NCBI RefSeq assembly: GCF_002993285.1
Contig: NZ_CP027433.1
Coordinates: forward strand, 3,844,001 to 3,908,000
Source of the DNA: Gordonia iterans
Lineage (GTDB): Bacteria; Actinomycetota; Actinomycetes; Mycobacteriales; Mycobacteriaceae
DNA: 64,000 nucleotides
Direction of reading: 5' to 3'
Shown: one piece after another, positions 54,574-63,747 of the stretch
Numbering within the stretch: position 1 is the stretch's first letter
Layout: each line of letters starts with the position of its first letter
The notes under the pieces: generated by a model
Databases searched by the model: none
The model's input: the letters and a program-made list of their open reading frames with translations, nothing else
What the model was told of the DNA's origin: nothing
Position numbers and translations under genes: made by a program

Positions 54574-56232
54574 TCAGTCGGCGGTCCGCAGTTCCCGACG
54601 CAGGATCTTCCCGGTCACCGTCTTGGGCAGTTCGTCGACGATCTCGACGCTCCGCGGATACTTGTACGCCGCCATCTGCGACTTGGCGAAGTCGATGAGT
54701 TCGTCGGGCTCGAGTTCGGCGCCCGCGTGGAGGGCCACGAACGCCTTCACCGTCTCCCCCCGATACTCGTCGGGCACCCCGACCACCGCCGCCTCCCGGA
54801 TCGCCGGATGCGTGTACAGCACGTCCTCCACCTCGCGTGGCCACACCTTGTAGCCGGATGCGTTGATCATGTCCTTCATGCGGTCGACGACGTAGAACCA
54901 TCCGTCGTCGTCCATGAATCCGACGTCTCCGGTGTGCAGTTCGCCGCCGGGGATCGACGTCGCGGTCGCTTCCGGCTTGTTCCAGTAGCCCGGCACCACC
55001 TGCGGTCCCGAGGTGACGAACTCGCCGACCTCGCCGACCGGCACGTCGGCGCCGTCAGCCCCGACCACCCGCACCACCGTGTTGAACACCGGAACGCCCA
55101 CGGACAGCGCACCGGAAGCCGGGTCGACGGGGGCACGGACCCCCAGCGGCACCGCATGCGACGGCGAGTTGGTCTCGGTGAGCCCGTAGATGTTGTGGAT
55201 GTACGCACCGAACGTCTTCTCCAGACGGTCTCCTACCGCGGGAGCGATGGGCGCACCGCCCGAGTACAGGATCCGCAGACTCGAGAAGTCCTCCGGGGCG
55301 ACGCCGGGAACCGCGGCGAGCGCCCCGAACGCGGTGATCGCGCCGACCGTGAACACCGGGCGGTATTCACGAATCGCATCCACCATGACCGCCGGCTCGA
55401 ACCGATGCGCCAGGATCAGCGGAGAGCGGACCAGCATCGCCACCATGATGTGTCCGACCAGTCCTGTGATGTGGAACAGCGGAGCGACGCCGAGCACGCC
55501 CTCCCCCGGCCGCAGGCCAGTCCATTCGCGATAGACCTGGGCGTTGAAGGCGAAGTTCCCGTGCGTGTTCATCGCTCCCTTCGGGTCGCCCGTGGTGCCC
55601 GAGGTGTACGCGAGCACAGCCACGTCGTCCGGACCGAGGCCTGGATCCGCGAGTTCGTCCCCACCCCCTGCGGCGACGACTGTCGCGAGGTCCAGCGTGC
55701 CCTCGACCCGGATCCGCTCCAGCCCGGCGAACAGGCGCGCATCGTCACGGTCCTGCATATCCCGGGCCGAGCAGGTGATCACCGTCGACACCGCGGTGTC
55801 GCCGTTCTCGACGACGTCCTTGCCGACCTGCGCGTACAGGTCGTCCAGGGCGAGCAGCGCCGTGGCCCCGGAGTCGGCCAGCAGGTAGGTCAGCTCACGC
55901 GCCTTGTTCATCGGGTTGACGGCCACGGCGATGCCGCCCAGGCGCCACGCGGCGATCATCCCGATGACGAACGCCGGGTTGTTCTGCACGTAGAGTGCCA
56001 GCCGATCACCAGCCGAGAACCCCCGGTCTGCGAGAGTCGCAGCGAGCGCGCGAGAGGCCCGGTCGACGTCGGCGAAACTCTGCGACGTCCCGAAGTACTG
56101 CAAGAAGGCGGCGTCAGGGGCGGCCTCGACCGCCGCGTCGAACACTCCCAGGGCGGTCCCGTGTTCCTGGATGATGTCGGCCGGCGTTCCGACGGGATAG
56201 CGCGCCAGCCACGGGCGCTCGGCGTACGTCAC
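54574..56232 (-). CDS. AMP-dependent acyl-CoA synthetase, copy 1
   Basis: This 552-aa ANL enzyme activates a carboxylic acid as acyl-AMP and then acyl-CoA. It has the P-loop AYTSGTTGDPKGAMNTHGNF (~200), YGLTETNSPSHAVPLGV, GWFYVVDRMKDMINASGYKV and the C-terminal catalytic lysine in PKTVTGKILRREL. Its GTG start overlaps the stop of the cyclase gene (GTGA). A paralogue lies on the other side of the regulator. Acid substrate unknown, probably a fatty or aromatic acid. Confidence 0.93.
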   Translation of the reverse strand: MTYAERPWLARYPVGTPADIIQEHGTALGVFDAAVEAAPDAAFLQYFGTSQSFADVDRASRALAATLADRGFSAGDRLALYVQNNPAFVIGMIAAWRLGGIAVAVNPMNKARELTYLLADSGATALLALDDLYAQVGKDVVENGDTAVSTVITCSARDMQDRDDARLFAGLERIRVEGTLDLATVVAAGGGDELADPGLGPDDVAVLAYTSGTTGDPKGAMNTHGNFAFNAQVYREWTGLRPGEGVLGVAPLFHITGLVGHIMVAMLVRSPLILAHRFEPAVMVDAIREYRPVFTVGAITAFGALAAVPGVAPEDFSSLRILYSGGAPIAPAVGDRLEKTFGAYIHNIYGLTETNSPSHAVPLGVRAPVDPASGALSVGVPVFNTVVRVVGADGADVPVGEVGEFVTSGPQVVPGYWNKPEATATSIPGGELHTGDVGFMDDDGWFYVVDRMKDMINASGYKVWPREVEDVLYTHPAIREAAVVGVPDEYRGETVKAFVALHAGAELEPDELIDFAKSQMAAYKYPRSVEIVDELPKTVTGKILRRELRTAD

Positions 56233-57185
56233 TTGATGACCACCGGGTTGACCGGCGAGCCCGAAGCCCGGTGGATCTTCAACGGCGCCGCGACGTAGAA
56301 GAACTCGTAGACGCCGTCCTCGGCGCAGTCGGCGGCGAGCTTCTCGAGATCGCAGATCTCGGTGAAGGCGATGCCCAAGTTGCGCATGAGGGCGTTGTGC
56401 AGCACCAGCGCGGCACCGCTCTCGGGATCGTAGGTCACCTCGTTGGCGATCGTGTCGGTCACCAGATTCGGAATCTCCATCTCGGCGAACCACTGCACAA
56501 GGGCCGGCGAGTACGTCAGGCCGGGCTCACCGAAGTCGGCGTAGAAGCCCTCCGCATCGGCGAAGAAGAGCTCCAGGTGGTTGGTGCGCAGAAGCACGAT
56601 GTCGCGCGGGCGCAACTCCACGCCTTGTGCGGCCGCACAGGCCTGCAGATCCTCGTGATCGAACGCTTCTTTTGGCCCGAGAGCTTCGACCCCGCGCCAG
56701 CGCGCCAAGTCCAGGAGCACCGCACGGCCGGCCACTCCACGCTCGGCGATCGGTTCGACGCTGGCCTTCTGCAGTCCGCCGATGGTGGTGCGAGCGTCAT
56801 ATCCGTTCCAGATCTGCCCGTCGTACCACACGTGGCCGAGCGCGTCGTACTGCGTCGAGCCCTGCAGAAAGGCCTCGAGTTTGTCGTCGGCGTAGTGCAG
56901 ACCGCCGGGGAACTGCGGGCCTTCGCCGCCCTCGTCCCAGTCCGACTCGTCGAAGACCATCTCTTTGCTCGCCGGAGACCTGCCCGGCCAGACCGGATCA
57001 CCCTTCGGGTCGCCGATGAGGCGCTGGAGAGTGAACAGGTCACCGCGCTTGATCAGCGAGACGCCGGCGAGCACCTGGGCCGCGGTGAGGTAGTTGAGGC
57101 TGCCCACTTCGTCGTCCGGGCCCCACTTGCCCCAGTTGCTGGGCGAGTCGGCGAGCAGTTCGGTGAGATCGGGAACAGTGGTCAT
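56229..57185 (-). CDS. Cyclase-family (kynurenine formamidase-like) hydrolase
   Basis: This 318-aa PF04199-type protein has NWGKWGPDDEVGSLNYLTAA at the N-terminus, QYDALGHVWYDGQIWNGYDA in place of the HxGTHxDxPxH metal motif of formamidases, and VLLRTNHLELF. The variant motif is usual for its actinobacterial subfamily. It is translationally coupled to the acyl-CoA ligase, so it may open a ring or lactone to give the acid the ligase uses. The ATG at 57185 is preferred to the GTG at 57203. Confidence 0.85.
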   Translation of the reverse strand: MTTVPDLTELLADSPSNWGKWGPDDEVGSLNYLTAAQVLAGVSLIKRGDLFTLQRLIGDPKGDPVWPGRSPASKEMVFDESDWDEGGEGPQFPGGLHYADDKLEAFLQGSTQYDALGHVWYDGQIWNGYDARTTIGGLQKASVEPIAERGVAGRAVLLDLARWRGVEALGPKEAFDHEDLQACAAAQGVELRPRDIVLLRTNHLELFFADAEGFYADFGEPGLTYSPALVQWFAEMEIPNLVTDTIANEVTYDPESGAALVLHNALMRNLGIAFTEICDLEKLAADCAEDGVYEFFYVAAPLKIHRASGSPVNPVVIK

Positions 57186-57239
57186 CGGAAGAGAACCTTT
57201 CACAGGGACCTGGCGGACGCTTGCGGGCGGCGCAGGGTG

Positions 57240-57373
57240 AACGATCGTTTAGCCGGATGGCTGAGATGAGAATCACACGGCCCGACAGATTCGTCAAGCG
57301 CCTTCAAATATCGCCGCCACCAGCATGTTCAGTCGCGACAAGAACTCATCAGAGTGTTCAGCAATTCTGAACT
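57240..57373. promoter_or_regulatory. Cyclase-ligase operon promoter with two palindromes
   Basis: TGTTCAG-CAATT-CTGAACT (57355-57373) abuts the end of the regulator gene and is nearly identical to the operator at the regulator's own start. A half site TGTTCAG is at 57326. AACGATCGTT (57240-57249) is a separate TetR-like palindrome nearer the cyclase. Confidence 0.7.
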
Positions 57374-58213
57374 TCACTGTCCCATCATGGCCGCTGCGAG
57401 GTCGGCATACTCGGCGGCGATCGCCGCCGAGTCGAAGGGCTGGACGCCGTCGTAGCGGAACGGCACTGCGCGGCACAGCGACACCACGGCATGTGCGGTG
57501 GCCTCCGGCGAGCCGGTCGAGAACTCGCCCGCAGCCACCGCAGCAGTCGCGGCGCCGACCAGCGCGCGCGGCACCGCCCGGCGTGCCGCCGCGATCCTGC
57601 TGCGGTCGGGCTCCTGCAGGCTCCGCAACTCGGTTTCCACGATGAAGGAGAGGTCGCGACGGTGAACATGCGCCAGGACGAGCGCCTGCACCATCTGCGC
57701 GAAGGCCGCCGCGGGCGACGGCACACCGCCGGCAGCCGCGTCGATCCGCCACTGCAGATCGTCGAGCTGGGCATCGACCAGCGCCACCAGAACCCGCTCC
57801 TTACTGCGGTGATAGCGATAGATGCTGGCCACGCTGAGGTCGGCTGCCGCCGCGAGCACCCGCATCGTCGCCCCGTGATAGCCGGTCTCCGCGAACACGT
57901 CGAGCGCAGCCTGGAGCACCGGGTCCAGCTCCAGCGGCTCGAACACGCGCCAGTGCGCCTCCGCCGCCGACGGCGCGGACGGCCGACGGCCCGGCTCGAC
58001 GAGCGGATCGGCCAGATCGGCGACCGCGACCTGCAGCACGGCCGCCAGCGCACGCAGCCGACCAAGCGTCATCGCCACCTTGTCGTTCTCGATCGCGCTC
58101 ATGGTGCCCACACTGACGTCCAGTTCCGCCGCCAGCGCGCGCAGCGTGAACCCCCGACGCCGCCGGATGTCCCGAATCACCGGACCCACGCCGCGCGGCA
58201 CATGTTCAGTCAC
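57374..58213 (-). CDS. Dual-domain XRE-TetR transcriptional regulator
   Basis: About 279 aa. Residues ~10-70 form a Cro/C1 HTH (RDIRRRRGFTLRALAAELDV, then VGTMSAIENDKVAMTLGRLR) and residues ~95-145 a TetR HTH (LQAALDVFAETGYHGATMRV, then AADLSVASIYRYHRSKERVL), followed by a TetR ligand domain. Carrying two DNA-binding domains in one chain is uncommon. Possible GTG starts are 58222, 58213 and 58201; an operator covers all three. It sits between a cyclase-ligase operon and a divergent ligase, with matching operators on both sides. Confidence 0.88.
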   Translation of the reverse strand: MTEHVPRGVGPVIRDIRRRRGFTLRALAAELDVSVGTMSAIENDKVAMTLGRLRALAAVLQVAVADLADPLVEPGRRPSAPSAAEAHWRVFEPLELDPVLQAALDVFAETGYHGATMRVLAAAADLSVASIYRYHRSKERVLVALVDAQLDDLQWRIDAAAGGVPSPAAAFAQMVQALVLAHVHRRDLSFIVETELRSLQEPDRSRIAAARRAVPRALVGAATAAVAAGEFSTGSPEATAHAVVSLCRAVPFRYDGVQPFDSAAIAAEYADLAAAMMGQ

Positions 58214-58221
58214 ACTGAACA
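58203..58221. promoter_or_regulatory. TGTTCAG-N5-CTGAACA operator
   Basis: A perfect palindrome TGTTCAG-TCACA-CTGAACA covers the start region of the regulator and lies 44 bp before the divergent ligase. It matches 57355-57373 in sequence and spacing. Confidence 0.75.
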
Positions 58222-58265
58222 CAATAGCCGGACGCGGCGACGACGGTGCGTCCTAGACTGGCCCC

Positions 58266-59987
58266 GTGACCGGCTACGACGAGAAACCTTGGCTCGCGGC
58301 CTATCCGCCGGGCCGTTCTGCGCACCTGCGCCGGGAGTACGCCACCGCCCTGGACATGTTCGACGCCGCCGTCGCCGACCACCCGCAGGACCCTGCCGTC
58401 TGCTATTTCGACCAGGTCCTCACCTGGGCGGACGTGGACCGCGCCGCCGGGGCGCTGGCGGTCCTGCTCATCGCCCGCAGTTTCGCCCCCGGAGACCGGC
58501 TCGCCCTGTGTCTGCAGAACGATCCCGCCTTCGTGATCGGTCTGGTGGCCGCATGGAAGGCCGGCGGCACCGCCGCACTGGTCAGTCCCATGTCGACCAC
58601 CGAGGAACTGACCGCGGCCCTGGAGGCGTTCACCCCGTCGGCGATCCTGCTGCTCGACGACATCTACACCGACCGCCTCCGCCGGATCCTCTCCCGCGGT
58701 GACACCGGCGTGCGCATCGTGGTCACCGCCTCGGCGCTGGACGGCCAGCGTGTCGACGACCCGCGGATCTTCGGTGCGCTCACCCGCCGCCGGCCTGCCG
58801 ATACCGTCGATCTGTCCGATCTCGTCGCCGAGCGCCGACATGACGACGCCGACGGCAGCGCCGGGGCTGGGGCTGACGGGGCTGGGGCTGACGGGGCTGG
58901 GGCTGACGGGGCTGGGGCCGCCGCCCGCCGGGTCGGGCCGTCGGACATCGCGGTGCTGGCCGCCACCTCCGGGACCACCGGACCGCCGAAGGGTGCACAG
59001 ATCACGCACGCCAACCTCGCCTTCAGTGCCCAGGTCTATCGCGATTGGAGCGGTCTGCTGACCGGCGAACCGGTACTCGCTCTGGCGCCGGTGTTCCACG
59101 TCACCGGCCTGGTGGGCGGCGTCGCGCTGGCGATGCTCAATCGCGGAGCGCTGGTCCTGACGCACCGGTTCCATCCGCGGGTCATCGCCGAAGCGGCCCG
59201 GACTCACCGACCGGCTTTCTGCGTCGCGGTGATCACCGCCTACATCGCGCTCGCCGACGATCCCGGCGTCGACGCGGCCGATCTCGCGTCGCTGCGGCTG
59301 CGCTACTCCGGCGGCGCCCCCGTCGATCCCGATGTCGCCGATCGGCTGGCCGAGCGGCTCGGCGCCTACATCCACAACATCTACGGCCAGACCGAGACCA
59401 CGTCGCCGTCGCACGCCGTTCCACCGGGCACCCGCGCGCCGGTCGATCCCGATTCGAATGCGCTCTCCGTCGGGGTGCCGGTGTTCGACACGATGGTCCG
59501 GGTCGTCGACGACGACGGCGCCGATCTGCCGGTCGGCGAAATCGGCGAGATCGTGACGATGGGTCCGCAGGTGATCTCCGGGTACTGGCACGATCCGGCG
59601 GCCACCGCCGATGCCTTCTCCGACGGGGCACTGCGCACCGGCGACGTGGGCTTCATGGATGCCGACGGCTGGTTCTACATCGTCGATCGCAAGAAGGACC
59701 AGATCAACGCGGCCGGATACAAGGTGTGGCCGTCAGAGGTGGAGCGGGTCCTGACCGGGCATCCGGACATCGCCGAGGCCGCGGTGATCGGCATCCCCGA
59801 CGAGTATCGCGGCGAAACGGTGAAGGCCTATGTGGTGGCGGTCGCAGGCAGCGACCTCGACGCCGATCGCGTCATCGCCTTCGCCCGAGCCCGGCTCGCC
59901 CCCCACAAGTACCCGCGCGAGGTCGAGATGGTGACCGCCCTGCCGCGCACCGCCACCGGCAAACTCCTCCGGCGCGCCCTTCGCTGA
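58266..59987 (+). CDS. AMP-dependent acyl-CoA synthetase, copy 2
   Basis: This 573-aa paralogue of the ligase at 54574 has LAATSGTTGPPKGAQITHAN, YGQTETTSPSHAVPPGTRAP, GWFYIVDRKKDQINAAGYKV and catalytic lysine in PRTATGKLLRRAL. It contains a Gly/Ala/Asp repeat (~200-217) just before the P-loop, in a surface linker. It is divergent from the XRE-TetR regulator with the operator between them. Substrate unknown, probably related to that of copy 1. Confidence 0.92.
   Translation: MTGYDEKPWLAAYPPGRSAHLRREYATALDMFDAAVADHPQDPAVCYFDQVLTWADVDRAAGALAVLLIARSFAPGDRLALCLQNDPAFVIGLVAAWKAGGTAALVSPMSTTEELTAALEAFTPSAILLLDDIYTDRLRRILSRGDTGVRIVVTASALDGQRVDDPRIFGALTRRRPADTVDLSDLVAERRHDDADGSAGAGADGAGADGAGADGAGAAARRVGPSDIAVLAATSGTTGPPKGAQITHANLAFSAQVYRDWSGLLTGEPVLALAPVFHVTGLVGGVALAMLNRGALVLTHRFHPRVIAEAARTHRPAFCVAVITAYIALADDPGVDAADLASLRLRYSGGAPVDPDVADRLAERLGAYIHNIYGQTETTSPSHAVPPGTRAPVDPDSNALSVGVPVFDTMVRVVDDDGADLPVGEIGEIVTMGPQVISGYWHDPAATADAFSDGALRTGDVGFMDADGWFYIVDRKKDQINAAGYKVWPSEVERVLTGHPDIAEAAVIGIPDEYRGETVKAYVVAVAGSDLDADRVIAFARARLAPHKYPREVEMVTALPRTATGKLLRRALR
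58863..58920 (+). repeat. 15-bp in-frame tandem repeat in ligase gene
   Basis: Three perfect units of GGGGCTGGGGCTGAC plus a partial fourth, coding for GAGAD five-residue blocks. This is likely to vary in copy number without breaking the frame. Confidence 0.9.
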
Positions 59988-60121
59988 CCCGCCCGTCCGT
60001 GCTGTGACGTACCCGGGGACGCGATGTCCGTACTGTGACGTTCCCCGGGTGACGGCTGTGTTCTCTGCCCGGTCACCGTCCCGAGGCGGATCGCTACGTC
60101 ACGGTACGGGCGACGGGCCGG
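59988..60121. other. Convergent intergenic region with repeated and inverted motifs
   Basis: CCGTACTGTGACGT (60028-60041) pairs with ACGTCACGGTACGG (60096-60109) with one mismatch, and is also a direct near-copy of CCGTGCTGTGACGT starting at 59998. The structure could serve as a terminator for both flanking genes. Confidence 0.5.
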
Positions 60122-61173
60122 TCAGCTGAGCGGCACCGTCACCCGATCGGGGTCGAGGTAGTCAGCCGGATCACGCAGGTAGCGGACCTGCGGCCGGTGG
60201 TCGATCGACTTCAGCGCCGAGAAGAACGCCGCCTCCCGGCTCGTCGCCGGAGTCGCCAGCCCCGGGAACCAGTCGTCGTGATGGCCGGGCACGAACACGG
60301 CCGCACCCACCGCCTCGATGTAATCGCATCGCCGAGGCCGTTGGTCATCTCGTTGAAACCCTGAATCGCGCCGACGTGCAGATCGACCGGACCGAGTCGG
60401 CCGAGCGCGGCCAGGATCTCCGGTCCTGCCGGATCTTGACCGACCGGGCCCACCGAGTCGTGCCAGACGATCGACTTCCCGCCGACGGTGAACTTGTACA
60501 GCACGGTTCCGCCCTCGGGATCGTTCAGGTGCGGCACCAGCCGAGTCAGGGCGGGGGTGGTCGGCGGATCGGTCAGCAGGCGCCCACTGGGCGGCAACGG
60601 CAGCAGCGGCGGCAGGTGACCGGCGGGGGAGTGGATCTGCGAATGCAGGTGCCGCACAGCGGTCACCCCGATGCCCGGCAGTCCGTGGTATGTCGTCGTG
60701 CTCGCGGGCGGCGCGCCGGCCGGGCTGACCACATCGCACCGGACCGACCGGCTCTGGGACCGGAAGAACCCACACTGCTCGGCTGAGCCGACGATCCGGG
60801 CGCCGGAGGCACGCGCGATGTCCACGGCGTCGGCGGCGTGATCGAAATGTGCGTGCCCTATGAAGATGTGCGACGGCCGCAGCGCCGCGAGTTGCGTCGG
60901 CGTCGTCGGCACGTATCCCGGGTAGACGTTGGGCACCCACGCGTCCAGTAGAAAGACCGGTCCGCGCATCGCAACCGCGAAATTGGCGACACCGAACCAG
61001 GAGAAGATGACGCGGTCGGCGCGGATCGCCCCCGTGCCCTGGTCGACGTTGTCCGCACCGAACACCGCCGTTCGGGCGGCGACGAGTTCGGAGGCGGCCG
61101 TCGTCCGCCCGGCCGGCACCCAGCCCGCCAGGGCCACGACGAGAACGAGCAGGATGATGAGGCGACGACGCAT
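60122..61173 (-). pseudogene. MBL-fold metallo-hydrolase, frameshifted
   Basis: From the ATG at 61173 a signal peptide (LIILLVLVVALAGWVPAGRT) leads into a metallo-beta-lactamase-fold protein with FIGHAHFDHAADAVDIA. The reading frame is intact to NEMTNGLGDAI near 60325, after which coding continues in another frame (YIEAVGAAVFVPGHHDDWFP, ending DPDRVTVPLS at 60122). A single-base change near 60320-60330 has split the gene. The whole would be ~350 aa. It is either a recent pseudogene or a sequence error. Confidence 0.8.
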
Positions 61174-61225
61174 GTGCTGAGTGGAGGAAACGCTGGGCGT
61201 TGGTAGCTTCGGAACATGGAGCATC

Positions 61226-62461
61226 ATGTCCGGTGAACTGGTCGCGATCGGGGTGCTGGGCACCGCGCTGGCCGTGGTGCTGTTCGTGATCGTCCTGCGG
61301 ACGCGCCGGATGGTCTCGACCCCGCACGAACGCGCCGTCCACCAGACTCTCGCCGCCGCCGCGGCCGCAGCGCATCCGCTCCGCGGCGGCCTCACCGGCG
61401 AGTCCGCGGCCGAAGCGGTCGGGCCGCTGCGCGCACTGACCGCCACCGAGGGCGTCGCGCTGTTCGACGCCGACGGCGCCCTCCTCGCCCGCGACGGCGA
61501 CCCCGACATCTGGACCGCGCCCGTCGTGCGCGATGCGACAGCTCTCGCCCGGGAGGCGCTCGACGCCCAGCGCCGCACCATGTTCGACGCCCCCGGCGGC
61601 TCGCCGGACTTCGTCCGCACACTGATCGCCGCGCCGTTGCTCACCGACGACATCAGCGCCGGAGTGCTCGTGGTCGCCACCGTCCGCCAGCCCGGCCCCG
61701 GGCAGATCGGCGCGCTCACCGAGGTCGCCAATTACGCGGCCACCCAACTCGAGCTGGCCGAGCTCGACGCCTCGCGGGCGCGTCTGGACCGCGCCGAGGT
61801 ACTCGCCCTGCGCGCCCAGATCGACCCGCACTTCATCTACAACGCCCTCGGCACCATCGCCTCGTTCGTCCGCACCGACCCCGCGCGCGCCCGCGAACTG
61901 ATCCTCGACTTCGCCGATTTCACCCGCTACTCGTTCCGTGCGGCCGGTCAGTACACCGCGCTCGCCGACGAACTCCGCAACATCGACCGCTACCTCACGC
62001 TCGAACGCGCCCGCTTCGGCGTGGGCCTGGACGTGCGCCTGCACGTGGATCCGGAGGTGCTCGGAGTGGTCGTGCCGTTCCTGGCCCTGCAGCCGATCGT
62101 CGAGAACGCCGTCCGCCACGGACTCGCCGGGCGCAAGGAGGGCACCATCACGATCACCGCACGAGGTTCCGGCACGGACTGCGAGATCAGCGTCGAGGAC
62201 GACGGCGTGGGCATGGACCCCGAACTGCTGCGCAGCGGCGCCATCGACGCACTCAGCGGCTCCGATGCGCCGTCGAGCGAGAGCGAGGGCGCACACGTCG
62301 GACTCACCAATGTCGATCAACGCCTCCGCTCGGCTTTCGGCAACGACTACGGTCTGATCGTCGACACCGGACTCGGTGCGGGCACCAAGGTCAGCATGCG
62401 AGTCCCCAAGTTCGCCGCCGGCATCCGTGCGGATCCGGCGCAGGAAGGACGGCCCCGATGA
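61226..62461 (+). CDS. LytS-type sensor histidine kinase
   Basis: This 411-aa kinase has a single N-terminal helix (LVAIGVLGTALAVVLFVIVL), a GAF-like sensing domain (~55-180), the His-kinase region LRAQIDPHFIYNALGTIASF with His202, and an HATPase domain with IVENAVRHGLAG and DDGVGMDP. It lacks the multi-helix 5TM domain of LytS. GGAG precedes the ATG at 61226. The 4-bp ATGA overlap with the regulator gene indicates an operon. Confidence 0.92.
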   Translation: MSGELVAIGVLGTALAVVLFVIVLRTRRMVSTPHERAVHQTLAAAAAAAHPLRGGLTGESAAEAVGPLRALTATEGVALFDADGALLARDGDPDIWTAPVVRDATALAREALDAQRRTMFDAPGGSPDFVRTLIAAPLLTDDISAGVLVVATVRQPGPGQIGALTEVANYAATQLELAELDASRARLDRAEVLALRAQIDPHFIYNALGTIASFVRTDPARARELILDFADFTRYSFRAAGQYTALADELRNIDRYLTLERARFGVGLDVRLHVDPEVLGVVVPFLALQPIVENAVRHGLAGRKEGTITITARGSGTDCEISVEDDGVGMDPELLRSGAIDALSGSDAPSSESEGAHVGLTNVDQRLRSAFGNDYGLIVDTGLGAGTKVSMRVPKFAAGIRADPAQEGRPR

Positions 62462-63342
62462 CCGCATTGCGCGTCCTGGCCGTCGATGACGAAGCCCCCG
62501 CCCTCGACGAACTGACTTTTCTGCTCGGCGAACACCCGGCGGTCGGCGAGGTGATCGGCGCCTCCGATGCCACCGAAGCCCTGCGGCTGCTCTCCGAACA
62601 GTCCGTGGACGCCGCCTTCCTGGACATCTCGATGCCGGGACTCAACGGCATGGAGCTCGCCACCGTCCTCGCCCGCTACGCGACCCCGCCCGCACTGGTG
62701 TTCGTCACCGCACACGACGACCGCGCCGTCCAGGCGTTCGACGTCGGCGCCGTCGACTACCTCCTGAAACCACTGCGCGCACGGCGTCTCGCGCAGGCGA
62801 TCGAGCGTGTCCTGGCGAGCCGTCCGGACACGCTCGTCGGCGACACCGCCGGGACCGATGCCGACCCTGCCGCTGCGGGCGCCGACCCAGCCACCGCCGA
62901 AATCGCCGGGGACACGGACACGTCCGCCGACTCAGGCATTTCATCGACGGGGCTCAGCACAAGCGTGATCCCCGTCGAGCGCGGGGGCGTGACGTCCTTG
63001 ATCCAGCGCGACACGATCTCGTGGGTCGAAGCCGTCGGCGACTACGCCCGCCTGCACACCGCCAGCGGTGACTATCTGGTTCGAGTGACCCTCTCTACGC
63101 TCGAATCCCATTGGGCCGACGCAGGTTTCGCGCGGATACACCGGTCGTACCTCGTCGCGCTTCCGATGGTGACCGGGCTGCGGACCGCAGGTACCGGCAC
63201 CAAGGTGATGATCCGCGCGAACGGCCAGACCCCCGAAGTGGAGCTGCCCGTCAGCCGCCGGCAGGTTCGCGAACTGAAAGACCGTCTGGTGCGCGACCCT
63301 CTGCGCTCCTTCCGCTCCGGTCGCGGCGACGGATCGTCGTGA
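62458..63342 (+). CDS. LytTR-family response regulator
   Basis: This 294-aa protein has a receiver domain with VDDE at 10-12, phospho-acceptor Asp56 (FLDISMPGLNG) and YLLKPLRA, a ~50-residue acidic linker, and a C-terminal LytTR DNA-binding domain (SVIPVERGGVTSLIQRDTIS, then IHRSYLVALPMVTGLR). Paired with the preceding kinase. LytTR systems of this type control carbon uptake genes such as the symporter encoded downstream. Confidence 0.93.
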   Translation: MTALRVLAVDDEAPALDELTFLLGEHPAVGEVIGASDATEALRLLSEQSVDAAFLDISMPGLNGMELATVLARYATPPALVFVTAHDDRAVQAFDVGAVDYLLKPLRARRLAQAIERVLASRPDTLVGDTAGTDADPAAAGADPATAEIAGDTDTSADSGISSTGLSTSVIPVERGGVTSLIQRDTISWVEAVGDYARLHTASGDYLVRVTLSTLESHWADAGFARIHRSYLVALPMVTGLRTAGTGTKVMIRANGQTPEVELPVSRRQVRELKDRLVRDPLRSFRSGRGDGSS

Positions 63343-63363
63343 GCGAATGGTGAGCGGCCGTCC

Positions 63364-63747
63364 ATGACCCCCGACTCCCCACGCCGCGAGCGCGTCGTGC
63401 TGTCGCAGCGGCGCGGCGCGCGGCCGGTCCGGACTCGGGCCGAGGTGACCGAGCAGACCGAGGTCGGCGAGCATCTGGTCGGCGAACTGGTCCGCGCCCA
63501 GTTGGGACTGGCGCTGCGGATCGGACTGGCGGTGGCGGCCCTGTTCGTCGCCATCCCCCTGATCGGCCTGTGGGTCGACGGCTTCGCCGCCGCGACGCTC
63601 TTCGGGATCTCGATCAACTGGATCGTGCTAGGCCTGCTCCCCTACCCGATCCTCTATCTCGCCGGACGCCTCTACATCCGGCTCGCCGAGCAGGCGGAAC
63701 GACACTTCATGCAGTTGATGGACGACGAAGAACGCGGTCCGACGTGA
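63364..63747 (+). CDS. DUF485-like small membrane protein
   Basis: This 127-aa protein has a polar N-terminus and two transmembrane helices (LRIGLAVAALFVAIPLIGLW; INWIVLGLLPYPILYLAGRL). DUF485 (YjcH) proteins accompany ActP-type acetate symporters. The overlap with the following symporter gene (GTGA) supports this even though similarity cannot be tested here. Confidence 0.75.
   Translation: MTPDSPRRERVVLSQRRGARPVRTRAEVTEQTEVGEHLVGELVRAQLGLALRIGLAVAALFVAIPLIGLWVDGFAAATLFGISINWIVLGLLPYPILYLAGRLYIRLAEQAERHFMQLMDDEERGPT

Noticed and set aside
60122..62467. One 781-codon minus-strand gene
   Set aside because: Only its last ~70 codons are real (the shifted end of the MBL-fold gene); the rest is antisense to the histidine kinase.
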